From Streptomyces griseus subsp. griseus (lineage in GTDB: Bacteria > Actinomycetota > Actinomycetes > Streptomycetales > Streptomycetaceae), in contig NZ_JOJE01000005.1 in the NCBI RefSeq assembly GCF_000720255.1, forward strand, positions 372,001 through 436,000: a stretch of 64,000 bases of DNA, given 5' to 3'. The notes beneath the pieces are model-generated. The model saw nothing but the letters and a program-made list of their open reading frames with translations. It was not told the DNA's origin and ran no database searches. Shown piece after piece: positions 51,877 through 60,094 of this stretch (the first letter of the stretch is position 1; every line of letters starts with the position of its first letter). Both the position numbers and the translations under genes were made by a program.

Positions 51877-53085
51877 GTGATCCTCGACGGCGAACCCGCG
51901 CCCGCTGCTCGTGGTGTAGCACCCGACACGGATGCCCGCAAGCAACTCCTGCGCCGCCGCCTCGAGCGGCTGATAGGCGTGGCAGCCACCGAAGGCAATG
52001 AACTCGCGCCCCTGCGCAACGGCGACGAGATCTTCCCCGCGATGCTCGGCGTGATCCGTTCCGCCCAGCACACCATCGACATGATGACGTTCGTCTACTG
52101 GCGCGGTCAGATCGCCCGCGACTTCGCCGCCGCTCTCGCCGACCGGGCCCGCGCGGGGGTGCGGGTACGGCTGCTGCTCGACGGATTCGGCGCCAAGCGG
52201 ATCGAACAGCGACTGCTGGACCTCATGGACGTCGCAGGTGTGCAAGTGGCCTGGTTCCGCAAGCCTGTCTGGCTGTCGCCGCTCAAACAGAACCACCGCT
52301 GCCACCGCAAGGCTCTCATCGTCGACGAGCACATCGCGTTCACCGGCGGCGTCGGCATCGCGGAGGAATGGTGCGGCAACGCCCGGAACCCCGGCGAGTG
52401 GCGAGACACCCACGTCCAGGTGCGAGGCCCGGCCGTGGACGGCATCGCCGCCGCGTTCGCGCAGAACTGGGCCGAGTGCCACGACGAACTCTTCGACCAC
52501 CGCGACCGCTTCACCGAGCACCACCAGACCGGCTCGTCCATTGTTCAGGTGGTGCGGGGCTCCGCCAGCATCGGCTGGCAGGACATGCAGACCCTCGTCC
52601 GGGTCATGCTCACCTCCGCCGAGAAGCGCTTCCGCCTCGCCACCGCCTACTTCGCACCCGACGCCTACTTCGTCGACCTGCTGTGCCGGACCGCCCGCCG
52701 CGGCGTGCGGGTCGAGATCCTGCTCCCGGGCCCCCATACCGACCAACGTGCCTGCCGGCTCGCCGGCCAGCAGCACTACACACGGCTGCTCGAAGCAGGG
52801 GTCCACATCCGGCAGTACCAGCCGACGATGATGCACGCCAAGATCATCACAGTGGACTCGGTCGCCGCCCTCATCGGATCCAGCAACTTCAACCGCAGAT
52901 CCATGGACCACGACGAAGAGGTCATGCTCGCCGTCCTCGACGAGACGTTCACCGCCGCGCTCGACCGCGACTACGACGCGGACCTGGAACACAGCGTCGA
53001 GATCGGCCTAGGCCGGTGGAGACGCCGAGCGCTGCTCCAGCGCACCAAGGAAGCGGCGGTGACCCCGTTCCGGCGCTTCCTGTGA
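51877..53085 (+). CDS. Cardiolipin synthase-like phospholipase D family protein
   Basis: A 402-residue protein with two HKD motifs: CHRKALIVDEHIAFTGGVGI (about residue 147) and MHAKIITVDSVAALIGSSNF (about residue 320), the paired active site of phosphatidyltransferases. GTG 51877 has GGGAG upstream and is chosen because homologous sequence starts soon after (RRRLERLIGVAATEGNEL). There are no N-terminal membrane helices, unlike classical Cls, so it may be a peripheral cardiolipin synthase or other PLD. It is divergent from the SigB-type sigma gene, with a 246-bp gap between. Confidence 0.88.
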   Translation: MILDGEPAPAARGVAPDTDARKQLLRRRLERLIGVAATEGNELAPLRNGDEIFPAMLGVIRSAQHTIDMMTFVYWRGQIARDFAAALADRARAGVRVRLLLDGFGAKRIEQRLLDLMDVAGVQVAWFRKPVWLSPLKQNHRCHRKALIVDEHIAFTGGVGIAEEWCGNARNPGEWRDTHVQVRGPAVDGIAAAFAQNWAECHDELFDHRDRFTEHHQTGSSIVQVVRGSASIGWQDMQTLVRVMLTSAEKRFRLATAYFAPDAYFVDLLCRTARRGVRVEILLPGPHTDQRACRLAGQQHYTRLLEAGVHIRQYQPTMMHAKIITVDSVAALIGSSNFNRRSMDHDEEVMLAVLDETFTAALDRDYDADLEHSVEIGLGRWRRRALLQRTKEAAVTPFRRFL

Positions 53086-53232
53086 GCGCACGTCCGTCCC
53101 TGTCGGCGAGCCGCAGGCACTGCTCTGGCTCCAGCGCGGCCTCGTCGCCGCAAGTCGTCCGCCGCGAAGGAGCGGTGCATTGTCCCGGCGACCCGCAGAA
53201 ACGGCTCGGACGGCGGCCGGCACGCCGATTCC

Positions 53233-53248
53233 CATGCCGTACGGCATG
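53233..53248. repeat. Perfect 16-bp palindrome
   Basis: CATGCCGTACGGCATG lies between the convergent PLD and LysR genes, 148 nt after the first and 43 nt before the second. It may be part of a bidirectional terminator or a protein site. Confidence 0.4.
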
Positions 53249-53291
53249 ACAGTGGGGTCGAACGGGAGATCACCGACCCGCCAGACACGCC

Positions 53292-54149
53292 CTAAACCCT
53301 GTGCTCCACCGCTTCCTGAGCCATCTCCACGAACCGCCCCACCTTCGGATGCCCCCCGTGCTCCGGGTACACCAATTGCAATGGCACCATCGGGGCGTCC
53401 GGGATCTCCAAGAACGAGACAAACGTATGAATATGCTGGCGGCCCACGAACTCCGGTACGACCCCGAGCCCCTTGTTCGCCGCCACCGCCTCCAGCCATT
53501 CATCGAAGTTGCGGCACACCACCGCCACATCAGGCCGTCGGCCCGCCGGCCAGTCGTCCAGATTCGTCGTCCCGCTCACCTCGTTCAGGACCAGATGGTG
53601 GTCGGCGATCTCCTGCCAACTCATCTCCTCCCGCCCGGCAAGCTCCGAACGCGTCGATACGGCCACGATCCTGCGCTCGTGTAACAACGTCGTCGACTGC
53701 ATGCCCGGCGGCGCCGCTACGCGCCCGCGCAGCACCGCGACGTCGGCATACCCCCGGTCCACACCGCCGAGCTTCGCGTCATGGCGTTGCACGCTGACCG
53801 ACAGGCCCGTCTCCGCCTCGAAGCGCGCGATCGCCACCTGAGGCCAAGGGGACGGGAAACCCCATGCGAAGCCCACCCGGAACGCCTCGTCCTCCTCTTC
53901 GGGCCACAGCACCGCCTCCAACCTCGGCATGAGGACGCTCAACTGTTCGTAGAGCGCCTCACCGTCCGAGGTGAGCGTCACCTGTCGCGTCGTTCGTTCG
54001 AGCAGGCGTCTGCCCAGCCCGTCTTCCAGACGTCGCATGGTGCGACTCAGCGTCGGCTGGGACACGTCCATTCGCTTTGCCGCACGGGTGAAGTGCCTTT
54101 CCTCTGCCACCGCCAGGAACCCGCGCAGATGGTGCAGCTCGATACCCAT
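53292..54149 (-). CDS. LysR family transcriptional regulator
   Basis: A 285-residue LysR protein: helix-turn-helix in GIELHHLRGFLAVAEERHFT and RAAKRMDVSQPTLSRTMRRL, then a periplasmic-binding-type effector domain (VGFAWGFPSPWPQVAIARFE to FVGRQHIHTFVSFLE). ATG 54149 is taken; ATG 54161 is an alternative. No strong ribosome site precedes either. It follows the cupin-exporter genes on the same strand and probably controls them or the whole unknown cluster. Confidence 0.9.
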   Translation of the reverse strand: MGIELHHLRGFLAVAEERHFTRAAKRMDVSQPTLSRTMRRLEDGLGRRLLERTTRQVTLTSDGEALYEQLSVLMPRLEAVLWPEEEDEAFRVGFAWGFPSPWPQVAIARFEAETGLSVSVQRHDAKLGGVDRGYADVAVLRGRVAAPPGMQSTTLLHERRIVAVSTRSELAGREEMSWQEIADHHLVLNEVSGTTNLDDWPAGRRPDVAVVCRNFDEWLEAVAANKGLGVVPEFVGRQHIHTFVSFLEIPDAPMVPLQLVYPEHGGHPKVGRFVEMAQEAVEHRV

Positions 54150-54364
54150 ATCCGACACCATATGAGCAGGCGTCAAAGAACCGGCCCCACTCGGAAGGCG
54201 CGGCGGACTTCCTTCGGACCTTGTTCACTTCCCTTCAACCATCCCCACACGACCGGCAGTTGACTGCCTTCGGCGACACTCATGACATGAATCCCGACAG
54301 GGTCTCCCTCACCCCCTGACGTTGCTCAGATCACAGTCAAACCGCCACCTCGACCCGGACAGGA

Positions 54365-54383
54365 CCCGGACATCGAGTCCGGG
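54365..54383 (-). terminator. Short hairpin after cupin gene
   Basis: CCCGGAC (54365-54371) and GTCCGGG (54377-54383) pair around a 5-nt loop, 32 nt beyond the stop of the minus-strand cupin gene. It is a modest candidate terminator separating it from lysR. Confidence 0.4.
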
Positions 54384-54414
54384 CCCCCCGACGTACGCGT
54401 ATCGCGTTTCGGGC

Positions 54415-54789
54415 TCAGCCCTGGTACTCCTCCTGCGTGACATGCTCCTTCCACTGCGTCGGGCCGTCGGTGACAGCGATGTGCGTCATGAAGGTCCCCG
54501 GACCGGCACCGTGCCAGTGCTCCTCGCCCGGGTGGCAGACGACTGTGTCCCCGGCCCGGATCTCCTGCACCTCGCCGCTGCGGAAGCCCAGGAGCCCCAC
54601 GCCCTCGGTGACGTGCAGGACCTGGCCGGCCGGGTGGCGGTGCCAGGCACTGCGCGAACCGGGAGTGAAGAGGACGTTGCGCACTTCGGTGTTGGCGGTC
54701 GCGCCGATGCGCGGCCACAGCCAGACATCGCCGTGGAACCGGTCCTCGGGCCCCTGGATCGCGTCGCCCGGGTGACGGATGACATCCAT
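54415..54789 (-). CDS. Cupin domain protein
   Basis: A 124-residue single-domain cupin, with RSAWHRHPAGQVLHVTEGVG (motif 1, HxH) and AGDTVVCHPGEEHWHGAGPG (motif 2 His), giving a likely metal site. It begins MDVIRHPGDAIQGPEDRFHG, a type common next to LysR regulators and often annotated with dehydrogenases or quinone-related stress. Exact reaction unknown. ATG 54789 has GAGGAG upstream. The DHA2 exporter gene lies just upstream. Confidence 0.85.
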   Translation of the reverse strand: MDVIRHPGDAIQGPEDRFHGDVWLWPRIGATANTEVRNVLFTPGSRSAWHRHPAGQVLHVTEGVGLLGFRSGEVQEIRAGDTVVCHPGEEHWHGAGPGTFMTHIAVTDGPTQWKEHVTQEEYQG

Positions 54790-54883
54790 GATGTGTACTC
54801 CTCAGTTCGTGTTCGGTGTCATGTGAGAGCTCCGATGAGCCCCATTGGTGTGTTCGTTGCTGCCGGGGAGGCGAGAGCCGGTC

Positions 54884-56335
54884 CTACGACGTCACGGTCT
54901 TCGCGCCCTCCCCCGCCCTCCCGGCGATCAGCATCAGCGCCGCGGCGGCGACCGACACGGCCGCGAGCAGCGCGTTCGTCGTGCTGAACGCCTCCGGCGC
55001 CGTGCCGGTGCCTTCGGCCAAGGCGAGGTAGACCGTGCCGAAGACCGCCACGCCCATCGTTCCGCCGACCTGGAGCGTCGTGTTGAACAAGCCACTTACG
55101 TCGGGCGCGTACTCCGCCTCGACAGACTCCGTCAGATGCGCCAGCGTCCCGCTGAACGCCGCGCCGTAGCCGATGCCACCGATCCCCAGGAGCACCACCA
55201 GCCACGCCGCGGTCTGCAAGCCTGCCGCCACCCCGGCGAAGGCCACCGCCATCAGCAGGGCGCCCACCGGGGCCGCCAGGCGGCGCGTGCGCGCGCCCGC
55301 CCGCCCCAGGATCGGGCCCACCAGGGCGAACGTAGCCACCCACGCGATGGGCAAGAGCCCTGCGTACACCGCGCTTTTGCCCAGGCCCTGCTGGAGGTAG
55401 AGCGCGAGGACGAAGAGGAGGGCGAAATAGCCCGCGCGGGTGGCCGCCTGAGACACCAGCGCCAGGGCCACGTGGCGGCGAGCGAGCAGCGCCACGTTCA
55501 TCAGCGGCTCGCCTCCGCGCCGCGCGATGTCCCGCTCGACCTTCGCGAACAGCGCGAACGTCGGCAGCGAAACGGCGAGCGACGCCCAGGCCCACCACGG
55601 CCAGCCCGCGTCCTGCCCCAGCACCAGTGGCGCAACGAGCAGGAACAAGGCCGTGGACAGCAGGCCCACGCCCCTCAGGTCCAGCTTCTTGCCGCCGAGA
55701 TCCTCGTCGGCCGGCAGGAACACGTACGACGCGATGAGCAGGGCGATCCCGATCGGCACATTGACGAGGAAGATCGGACGCCATCCTGTCCCCAGGATGT
55801 CCGCCGAGACCAGGACCCCACCGAGTGCCTGCCCGATGACTGAACTCGCGCCCAGGACAGCGGTGTACGCGCCGAGTGCGCGGCGTCGCGCCGCCCCCTC
55901 GAAGTTGACCTGAATGCCCGTCAGGACCTGTGAGACCATCAGCGCCGCGCCCCCGCCCTGGATCACCCGCGCCGCCACCAGCGTGACGCCGTTCGGCGCG
56001 AGGCCGCAGGCCAGCGAGGAGAGGGTGAACACCGTGAGGCCCGCGATGTACGTTCGGCGCCGGCCGCGGATCTCACCGAGACGGGCTCCGGTGATCAGCA
56101 GCATCGCGTACGCGAGGGTGTACCCGGAGACAATGAGCTCCAGCTCGCCGCTCGAGGCGTGCAGGCGGTCTCGGATCGAGGGGATCGCCACGTTCACCAC
56201 GGCGATGTCCACGTTCCCGAGGAACATGCCGCCGAGCAGGGAAGCGAGCACCCAGCCCGCACGCCGCCCGGGCTGTCGGGGGCCTTGTGACCCCGTGGTG
56301 GTCGCCTTCGACCGATTCTCCAAAGTGATCTTCAC
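54884..56335 (-). CDS. MFS transporter, DHA2 (14-helix) drug-exporter type
   Basis: A 483-residue integral membrane antiporter. GTG 56335 gives MKITLENRSKATTTGSQGPR before the first helix; the frame is open further upstream, into the VOC gene. Motif A-like LGEIRGRRRTYIAGLTVFTL, the DHA2 motif region MFLGNVDIAVVNVAIPSIRD, motif C-like GGVLVSADILGTGWRPIFLV, and about 14 hydrophobic segments are present. It probably exports the product or toxic intermediate of the surrounding cluster. Confidence 0.88.
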   Translation of the reverse strand: MKITLENRSKATTTGSQGPRQPGRRAGWVLASLLGGMFLGNVDIAVVNVAIPSIRDRLHASSGELELIVSGYTLAYAMLLITGARLGEIRGRRRTYIAGLTVFTLSSLACGLAPNGVTLVAARVIQGGGAALMVSQVLTGIQVNFEGAARRRALGAYTAVLGASSVIGQALGGVLVSADILGTGWRPIFLVNVPIGIALLIASYVFLPADEDLGGKKLDLRGVGLLSTALFLLVAPLVLGQDAGWPWWAWASLAVSLPTFALFAKVERDIARRGGEPLMNVALLARRHVALALVSQAATRAGYFALLFVLALYLQQGLGKSAVYAGLLPIAWVATFALVGPILGRAGARTRRLAAPVGALLMAVAFAGVAAGLQTAAWLVVLLGIGGIGYGAAFSGTLAHLTESVEAEYAPDVSGLFNTTLQVGGTMGVAVFGTVYLALAEGTGTAPEAFSTTNALLAAVSVAAAALMLIAGRAGEGAKTVTS

Positions 56336-56406
56336 GGATTTCTTCTTCGCCTGGGGCTGGTAGGTACTGTCGCGACGCGGTCCGGCGGCGCCCGACCGAG
56401 CGTGCT

Positions 56407-56808
56407 CTACACCGCATCCCTCTGCACCAGCTGGAACTGGATGCCCCGGGAAGTGGTGGGCTGTGTCCACGCGTTGAGGTTCGGGCCGACCGGAACCGGC
56501 TCGCTCGTGGTCAGGTCGACGCCCAGCCCCTGAATCGCCCGCATGATCGAGGGCACGTCATCGACCTCGACGCCGATGTGCTCCATGCGGGCCTGATTGC
56601 CCTCACCCAGACGGCGCTCGCGTGCCTCGGGCGTGGTGGGCTCGATGAGCTCGATGCGGCCGTCGCCACAGTGGTAGAACGCGATCTTCACGTTCCGCTC
56701 CGGGACCTCCTGGGCACGCTCGAGGACCATCCCCAGGCTCTCCAGGAACGCCCGCGCCTCGGCGAGGTCGTCGACCACCACTCCGATGTGATCGATGCGC
56801 TTGAACAT
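56407..56808 (-). CDS. VOC/glyoxalase family protein, methylmalonyl-CoA epimerase-like
   Basis: A 133-residue protein. ATG 56808 lies 7 nt after AGGAGG; an upstream ATG at 56814 is too close to that site. It has two beta-alpha-beta-beta-beta units: MFKRIDHIGVVVDDLAEARA with the first metal His, CGDGRIELIEPTTPEAR (Glu), MEHIGVEVDDVPSIMRAI (second His) and RGIQFQLVQRD (Glu/Gln). The second acidic ligand appears to be Gln, which may change chemistry. Similar to methylmalonyl-CoA epimerase and lactoylglutathione lyase families; substrate unknown. Confidence 0.85.
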   Translation of the reverse strand: MFKRIDHIGVVVDDLAEARAFLESLGMVLERAQEVPERNVKIAFYHCGDGRIELIEPTTPEARERRLGEGNQARMEHIGVEVDDVPSIMRAIQGLGVDLTTSEPVPVGPNLNAWTQPTTSRGIQFQLVQRDAV

Positions 56809-56842
56809 CTTCATTCCTCCTTCGAACAATCGATTTCGCGTA

Positions 56843-57385
56843 CTAAGCACCGCTGACCAGCGGGTGGGGGGAGAGCGGTGGGGACGCGGCTGCGCCCTCC
56901 GTGTCGCTCCGGCCGACCACGACCCCTTCCCGGGAGAACTTGTTGTGCAGGGAAGCCTGTTGGGGCAGGTTCGACATGTTCAGAAGGAGAAGGTCCCCCT
57001 CCGTGCCCCGGTTCTCGAAGTGGTGCGCCCACCAGGCTGGGATCAACAGCACGTCGCCGCCGCTCAGTTCGACGGTCTCCTCCGTCTCGTCCAGGACGAG
57101 TACCCCCGACCCGGACCGCACGAAGTACAGGTGCCACCAGGAATGGGCGTGCGGGGTCGTGCGCTCGCCGGGGCGTACCGACTGGAACGTCATCGACGTG
57201 CCCGGCACGATCTCGTGGCCGCCGTCGGGTCCGGCCAGCGTCAGCGTGCCGTACTCCGAGTGCTCGGCCGCCTCCAGCTCCCCGGCCAGGGTCTCCCAGG
57301 GCCAGATCACGGGCGCCGGGGTCTCCTGGATGTGGCGCTTGCGGAACTCAAGGTACGGAAACTGACGTCCGGTCTGTACCGGCAT
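56843..57385 (-). CDS. Cupin domain protein, gentisate-dioxygenase-like
   Basis: A 180-residue protein. ATG 57385 has GGGAGGC upstream and overlaps the end of the FAD gene by 38 nt. The single cupin includes TPHAHSWWHLYFVRSGSGVL (HxH...E-type motif 1) and GGDVLLIPAWWAHHFENRGT (motif 2 His). The aromatic-rich N-terminus (RHIQETPAPVIWPWETLAGE) is like gentisate 1,2-dioxygenase relatives. It may bind Fe(II) and oxidise a small ligand; the pathway is unknown. Confidence 0.8.
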   Translation of the reverse strand: MPVQTGRQFPYLEFRKRHIQETPAPVIWPWETLAGELEAAEHSEYGTLTLAGPDGGHEIVPGTSMTFQSVRPGERTTPHAHSWWHLYFVRSGSGVLVLDETEETVELSGGDVLLIPAWWAHHFENRGTEGDLLLLNMSNLPQQASLHNKFSREGVVVGRSDTEGAAASPPLSPHPLVSGA

Positions 57386-59240
57386 GCTCTGCCTCCCGGG
57401 CGGAGTCGTAGGTGTGGGTGAGGGTGCTCGCACCCGCCGTCCGGGGGCGGCGGTGCGCGTCCGTGACCATGTCGCGGACCGCGGCGTCGGCGTCGCGGAT
57501 GAACTGCGAGGCGATGCCGTGCCGGGGCAGCGCATGGGTGTAGAACCTGGGGCCCTCGACGAGATAGCCCACGGCCCAGGCGCCGCGCAGCGGCGTGCCC
57601 TGCGCCGTGAACGGACGGCCCCGCTCGTCGATGTCGAGCCCGCCGGGCGCGAAGTCGCCGTTGCGGTACGGGCGGACGAGCCCGCGCGCGAGCAGTGCGG
57701 AGGTCAGCGGCGAGCGGTCGCGCTCGGGGTGGAACGCGTCGAGCCGGGCGACGACCAGCGCGTCGGCGTGCCGGGCCTCGGTACCGCCCGGATAGTCGGT
57801 GCGCACCGTGTACCGGCCCTGCTCCCGATCCCGTACGAGCCGTCCGCCGGGGCCGCCGGCCAGGTCGACCACCCCGGCCCGCAGCAGGGCGAGCAGCTGG
57901 TGGTTGCGGTGGCGGGGCGGCCCGAAGGAGACCCGGTTCATCACCGGGACGTACACCGTGTTGAAGACGCGGTGCGACGCAGGTGTCAGGCCGCCGAACT
58001 CGACCGCTTCACGCAGTGCGGCCCGGGTGTCTCGGATGACGTCGGTGGCGGCCTTCACCGGGCTGGTCAGATTGCCGCGTTCGGCGTGCGCCAAGTCGTT
58101 GGAGACATGGTCGGTGAAGAAGCGCCGGAAGGCGGCCTGATCGGCGAACTCCTCTCCGGCCAGCGGGTCGAGGAGCTTCCCGACGATCCGCCGCTCGTCC
58201 TCTGACGGCTCGTACCCCTCGGGCGGCACGGGCCGGCCCTGCTGCGCTTCGCGGTACGCGTAGCCCATCTCCTTCACCAGCAGCGGCAGGACGTCCTCAA
58301 CGAAGTCGAGCCTGCCGTCCGGGCGGACGCGGCGCAGTGCGCGCACCGCCTCCGGGGTGAAGAAGCGGGCCGGGTGACCGCCTGTGACGCCCTTCTGGTT
58401 GACGCCGCGCGCGCTGAACGGCAGGCACTGCCGGGAGAACAACAGGATGCGCGGCTCGCGCCCGGAGGGGCGGTACTCGGTGTCGGGGCCGGCGCCGTGG
58501 AAGGTGCCGCCGCGCCCGGCGGTGAGTTCGGAGATCACGTCGTGGGCCGTCAGGCCGAACCCCTGCACCGCGACAGTGGATCCGGGCGCGATGCGCTGGA
58601 GCAGGTCGACCGGGTAGGGCGTGGAGAAGTACGCCAGGTGCGGATTGCGGTCCGCGTACTCACGGGCGAACTCCCCATGGGCCCGGTCCTCCTCGGTGGG
58701 GACGCGCTCGCAGTGACCGGTGGTCAGGAACAGGTAGTCGACGGTGACGGTGAAGCCGCGGGCGAGGCGCACGGCATAACGGTCGCTGCCGACGGGTTCG
58801 ACGTCCACGGCGCGGTCGCGGTGCTGGACGACCCGTACGGTGTCGGGCAGCGAGCGGAGTGTGCGGTCGAAGACCCAGCTCAGGTAGGAGCCGAGCAACC
58901 GCCTGGGCAGATAGGCGTGTTCGCCGACCGGTGCTCCGCTGTCGTCGCCGGTCGGGTGGTACGTGGTGTCGAAGGCGCGGTAGCCGACGGAGGCCGCCCA
59001 TTCGGTGAACGACGGTCCGCTCCCCTCGGCGAACATCGACACCTGGCTGGCGACGGTGTTGGTGAGCAGATGTGCGGGCTGGCGCGCGGGGTGCGCGCCC
59101 TGGCCGCCCTCGCCCGGGTCGATCAGGTGGACGTCCAGCGTGTGTCCGTCGGGCAGCTCACCGGCCAGTTCGCCGATCTTCTGCAGCACGCTCAGGCCGC
59201 GCGGTCCCACGCCCACGACCGCGACGCGCAGCGCGGTCAT
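57348..59240 (-). CDS. FAD/NAD(P)-binding protein (paralogue A)
   Basis: A 630-residue flavoprotein of the FAD-NAD(P)-binding family. The FAD Rossmann motif is RVAVVGVGPRGLSVLQKI at the start, then HLLTNTVASQVSMFAEGSG, DYLFLTTGHCERVPTEED, and a second nucleotide-binding region VAVQGFGLTAHDVISELTAG. It resembles amine N-oxygenase-like or oxidase-type proteins without a defined reaction. The ATG overlaps the metallo-hydrolase stop (ATGA). A diverged paralogue is encoded at 61854-63770 on the other side of the aminomutase gene. Confidence 0.85.
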   Translation of the reverse strand: MTALRVAVVGVGPRGLSVLQKIGELAGELPDGHTLDVHLIDPGEGGQGAHPARQPAHLLTNTVASQVSMFAEGSGPSFTEWAASVGYRAFDTTYHPTGDDSGAPVGEHAYLPRRLLGSYLSWVFDRTLRSLPDTVRVVQHRDRAVDVEPVGSDRYAVRLARGFTVTVDYLFLTTGHCERVPTEEDRAHGEFAREYADRNPHLAYFSTPYPVDLLQRIAPGSTVAVQGFGLTAHDVISELTAGRGGTFHGAGPDTEYRPSGREPRILLFSRQCLPFSARGVNQKGVTGGHPARFFTPEAVRALRRVRPDGRLDFVEDVLPLLVKEMGYAYREAQQGRPVPPEGYEPSEDERRIVGKLLDPLAGEEFADQAAFRRFFTDHVSNDLAHAERGNLTSPVKAATDVIRDTRAALREAVEFGGLTPASHRVFNTVYVPVMNRVSFGPPRHRNHQLLALLRAGVVDLAGGPGGRLVRDREQGRYTVRTDYPGGTEARHADALVVARLDAFHPERDRSPLTSALLARGLVRPYRNGDFAPGGLDIDERGRPFTAQGTPLRGAWAVGYLVEGPRFYTHALPRHGIASQFIRDADAAVRDMVTDAHRRPRTAGASTLTHTYDSAREAEHAGTDRTSVSVP

Positions 59241-60094
59241 CGCGCGGCCCCGCCGGTCCTGGCGGCGGCCGACAGACCGTCGACCGCGGGCTCGTGCAGG
59301 CATGCCCAGTCGGGTGCGCCGGGCATGGGCGGGAAACGCAGGGCCACTTGAGGGTCGTGGCCGGGAATGACGTGGTCGTCCCCGTCTGCCAGCGCCTCGA
59401 TGGTGTCGTACCCCTCCAGCATCGGAGTGAGACCCTCCAGAATCGGGAACGGGCTGCGCAGGCGGATGTTGGCCCACAGGTGGGCGGCGTCACCGGCGAG
59501 CACCACCCAGCCGCGCGCGGTGGGCACCCGCACCACCTGCGAGCCCGGGGTGTGGCCGGGCACCGGGTGCACGGTGACGCCGGGAATGATCTCCGCCGCG
59601 CCCCGGTGCAGCACCAGCTGGTCCTCGAAGAGGGCTTGGACCGCGGTCTTCACGTTGACCGGCTCGAACGGCCTGCGCACCACGTGGTGGCGCATCGAGG
59701 GCCCGGTGCAGAACCTCAGCTCCTCCTCCTGGAGGTGGATCCGGGCGTGCGGGAATCGATCGAGGTTGCCCGCGTGGTCGTAGTGCAGGTGCGTGACGAC
59801 CAGGTCGCGCACGTCCTCGGCGGCTACGCCGAGGTCGCTCAGCGCCTCCACCGGGTCGCGGAACAGGGTGCGCCCGCGTCGTCGTGCCATGTCCTCGGGG
59901 AATCCGGTGTCGACGAGCAGAAAGTGCCGGTCGTCGCGGACCACCCAGAGGTAGTAGTCGTTGGGCATCTCGGAGCCCGGGGTGAACTGGCCTTCGTCCA
60001 GGAGGAAGTTGTCGCGCGCGGGGCGCCCGAGGTGGGTGCCGAAGCGCAGCGCGAGTACCTCGTACTGCGGGGTGTCCCCGGCCACGGCGCTCAC
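59237..60094 (-). CDS. Metallo-beta-lactamase fold hydrolase, N-acyl-homoserine-lactonase-like
   Basis: A 285-residue protein. GTG 60094 overlaps the aminomutase stop (GTGA). The zinc motif is VVTHLHYDHAGNLDRF (HxHxDH), with PVPGHTPGSQVVRV (third His), LAGDAAHLWANIRL (bridging Asp) and HVIPGHDPQVALRF (last His). The overall arrangement is like AiiA/AttM lactonases. In this operon it may hydrolyse a lactone or thioester intermediate rather than quench signals, an inference from context. Confidence 0.88.
   Translation of the reverse strand: MSAVAGDTPQYEVLALRFGTHLGRPARDNFLLDEGQFTPGSEMPNDYYLWVVRDDRHFLLVDTGFPEDMARRRGRTLFRDPVEALSDLGVAAEDVRDLVVTHLHYDHAGNLDRFPHARIHLQEEELRFCTGPSMRHHVVRRPFEPVNVKTAVQALFEDQLVLHRGAAEIIPGVTVHPVPGHTPGSQVVRVPTARGWVVLAGDAAHLWANIRLRSPFPILEGLTPMLEGYDTIEALADGDDHVIPGHDPQVALRFPPMPGAPDWACLHEPAVDGLSAAARTGGAAR

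Noticed and set aside
50455..53085. Single 876-codon frame joining a receiver domain to a phospholipase D protein
   Set aside because: The middle is antisense of the sigma-factor gene; it is three unrelated segments in one accidental frame. The PLD gene has its own start at 51877.
59237..60094. Quorum-quenching lactonase role
   Set aside because: The zinc motif is shared by many hydrolases; the gene is embedded in a metabolic operon, so signal degradation is not supported.
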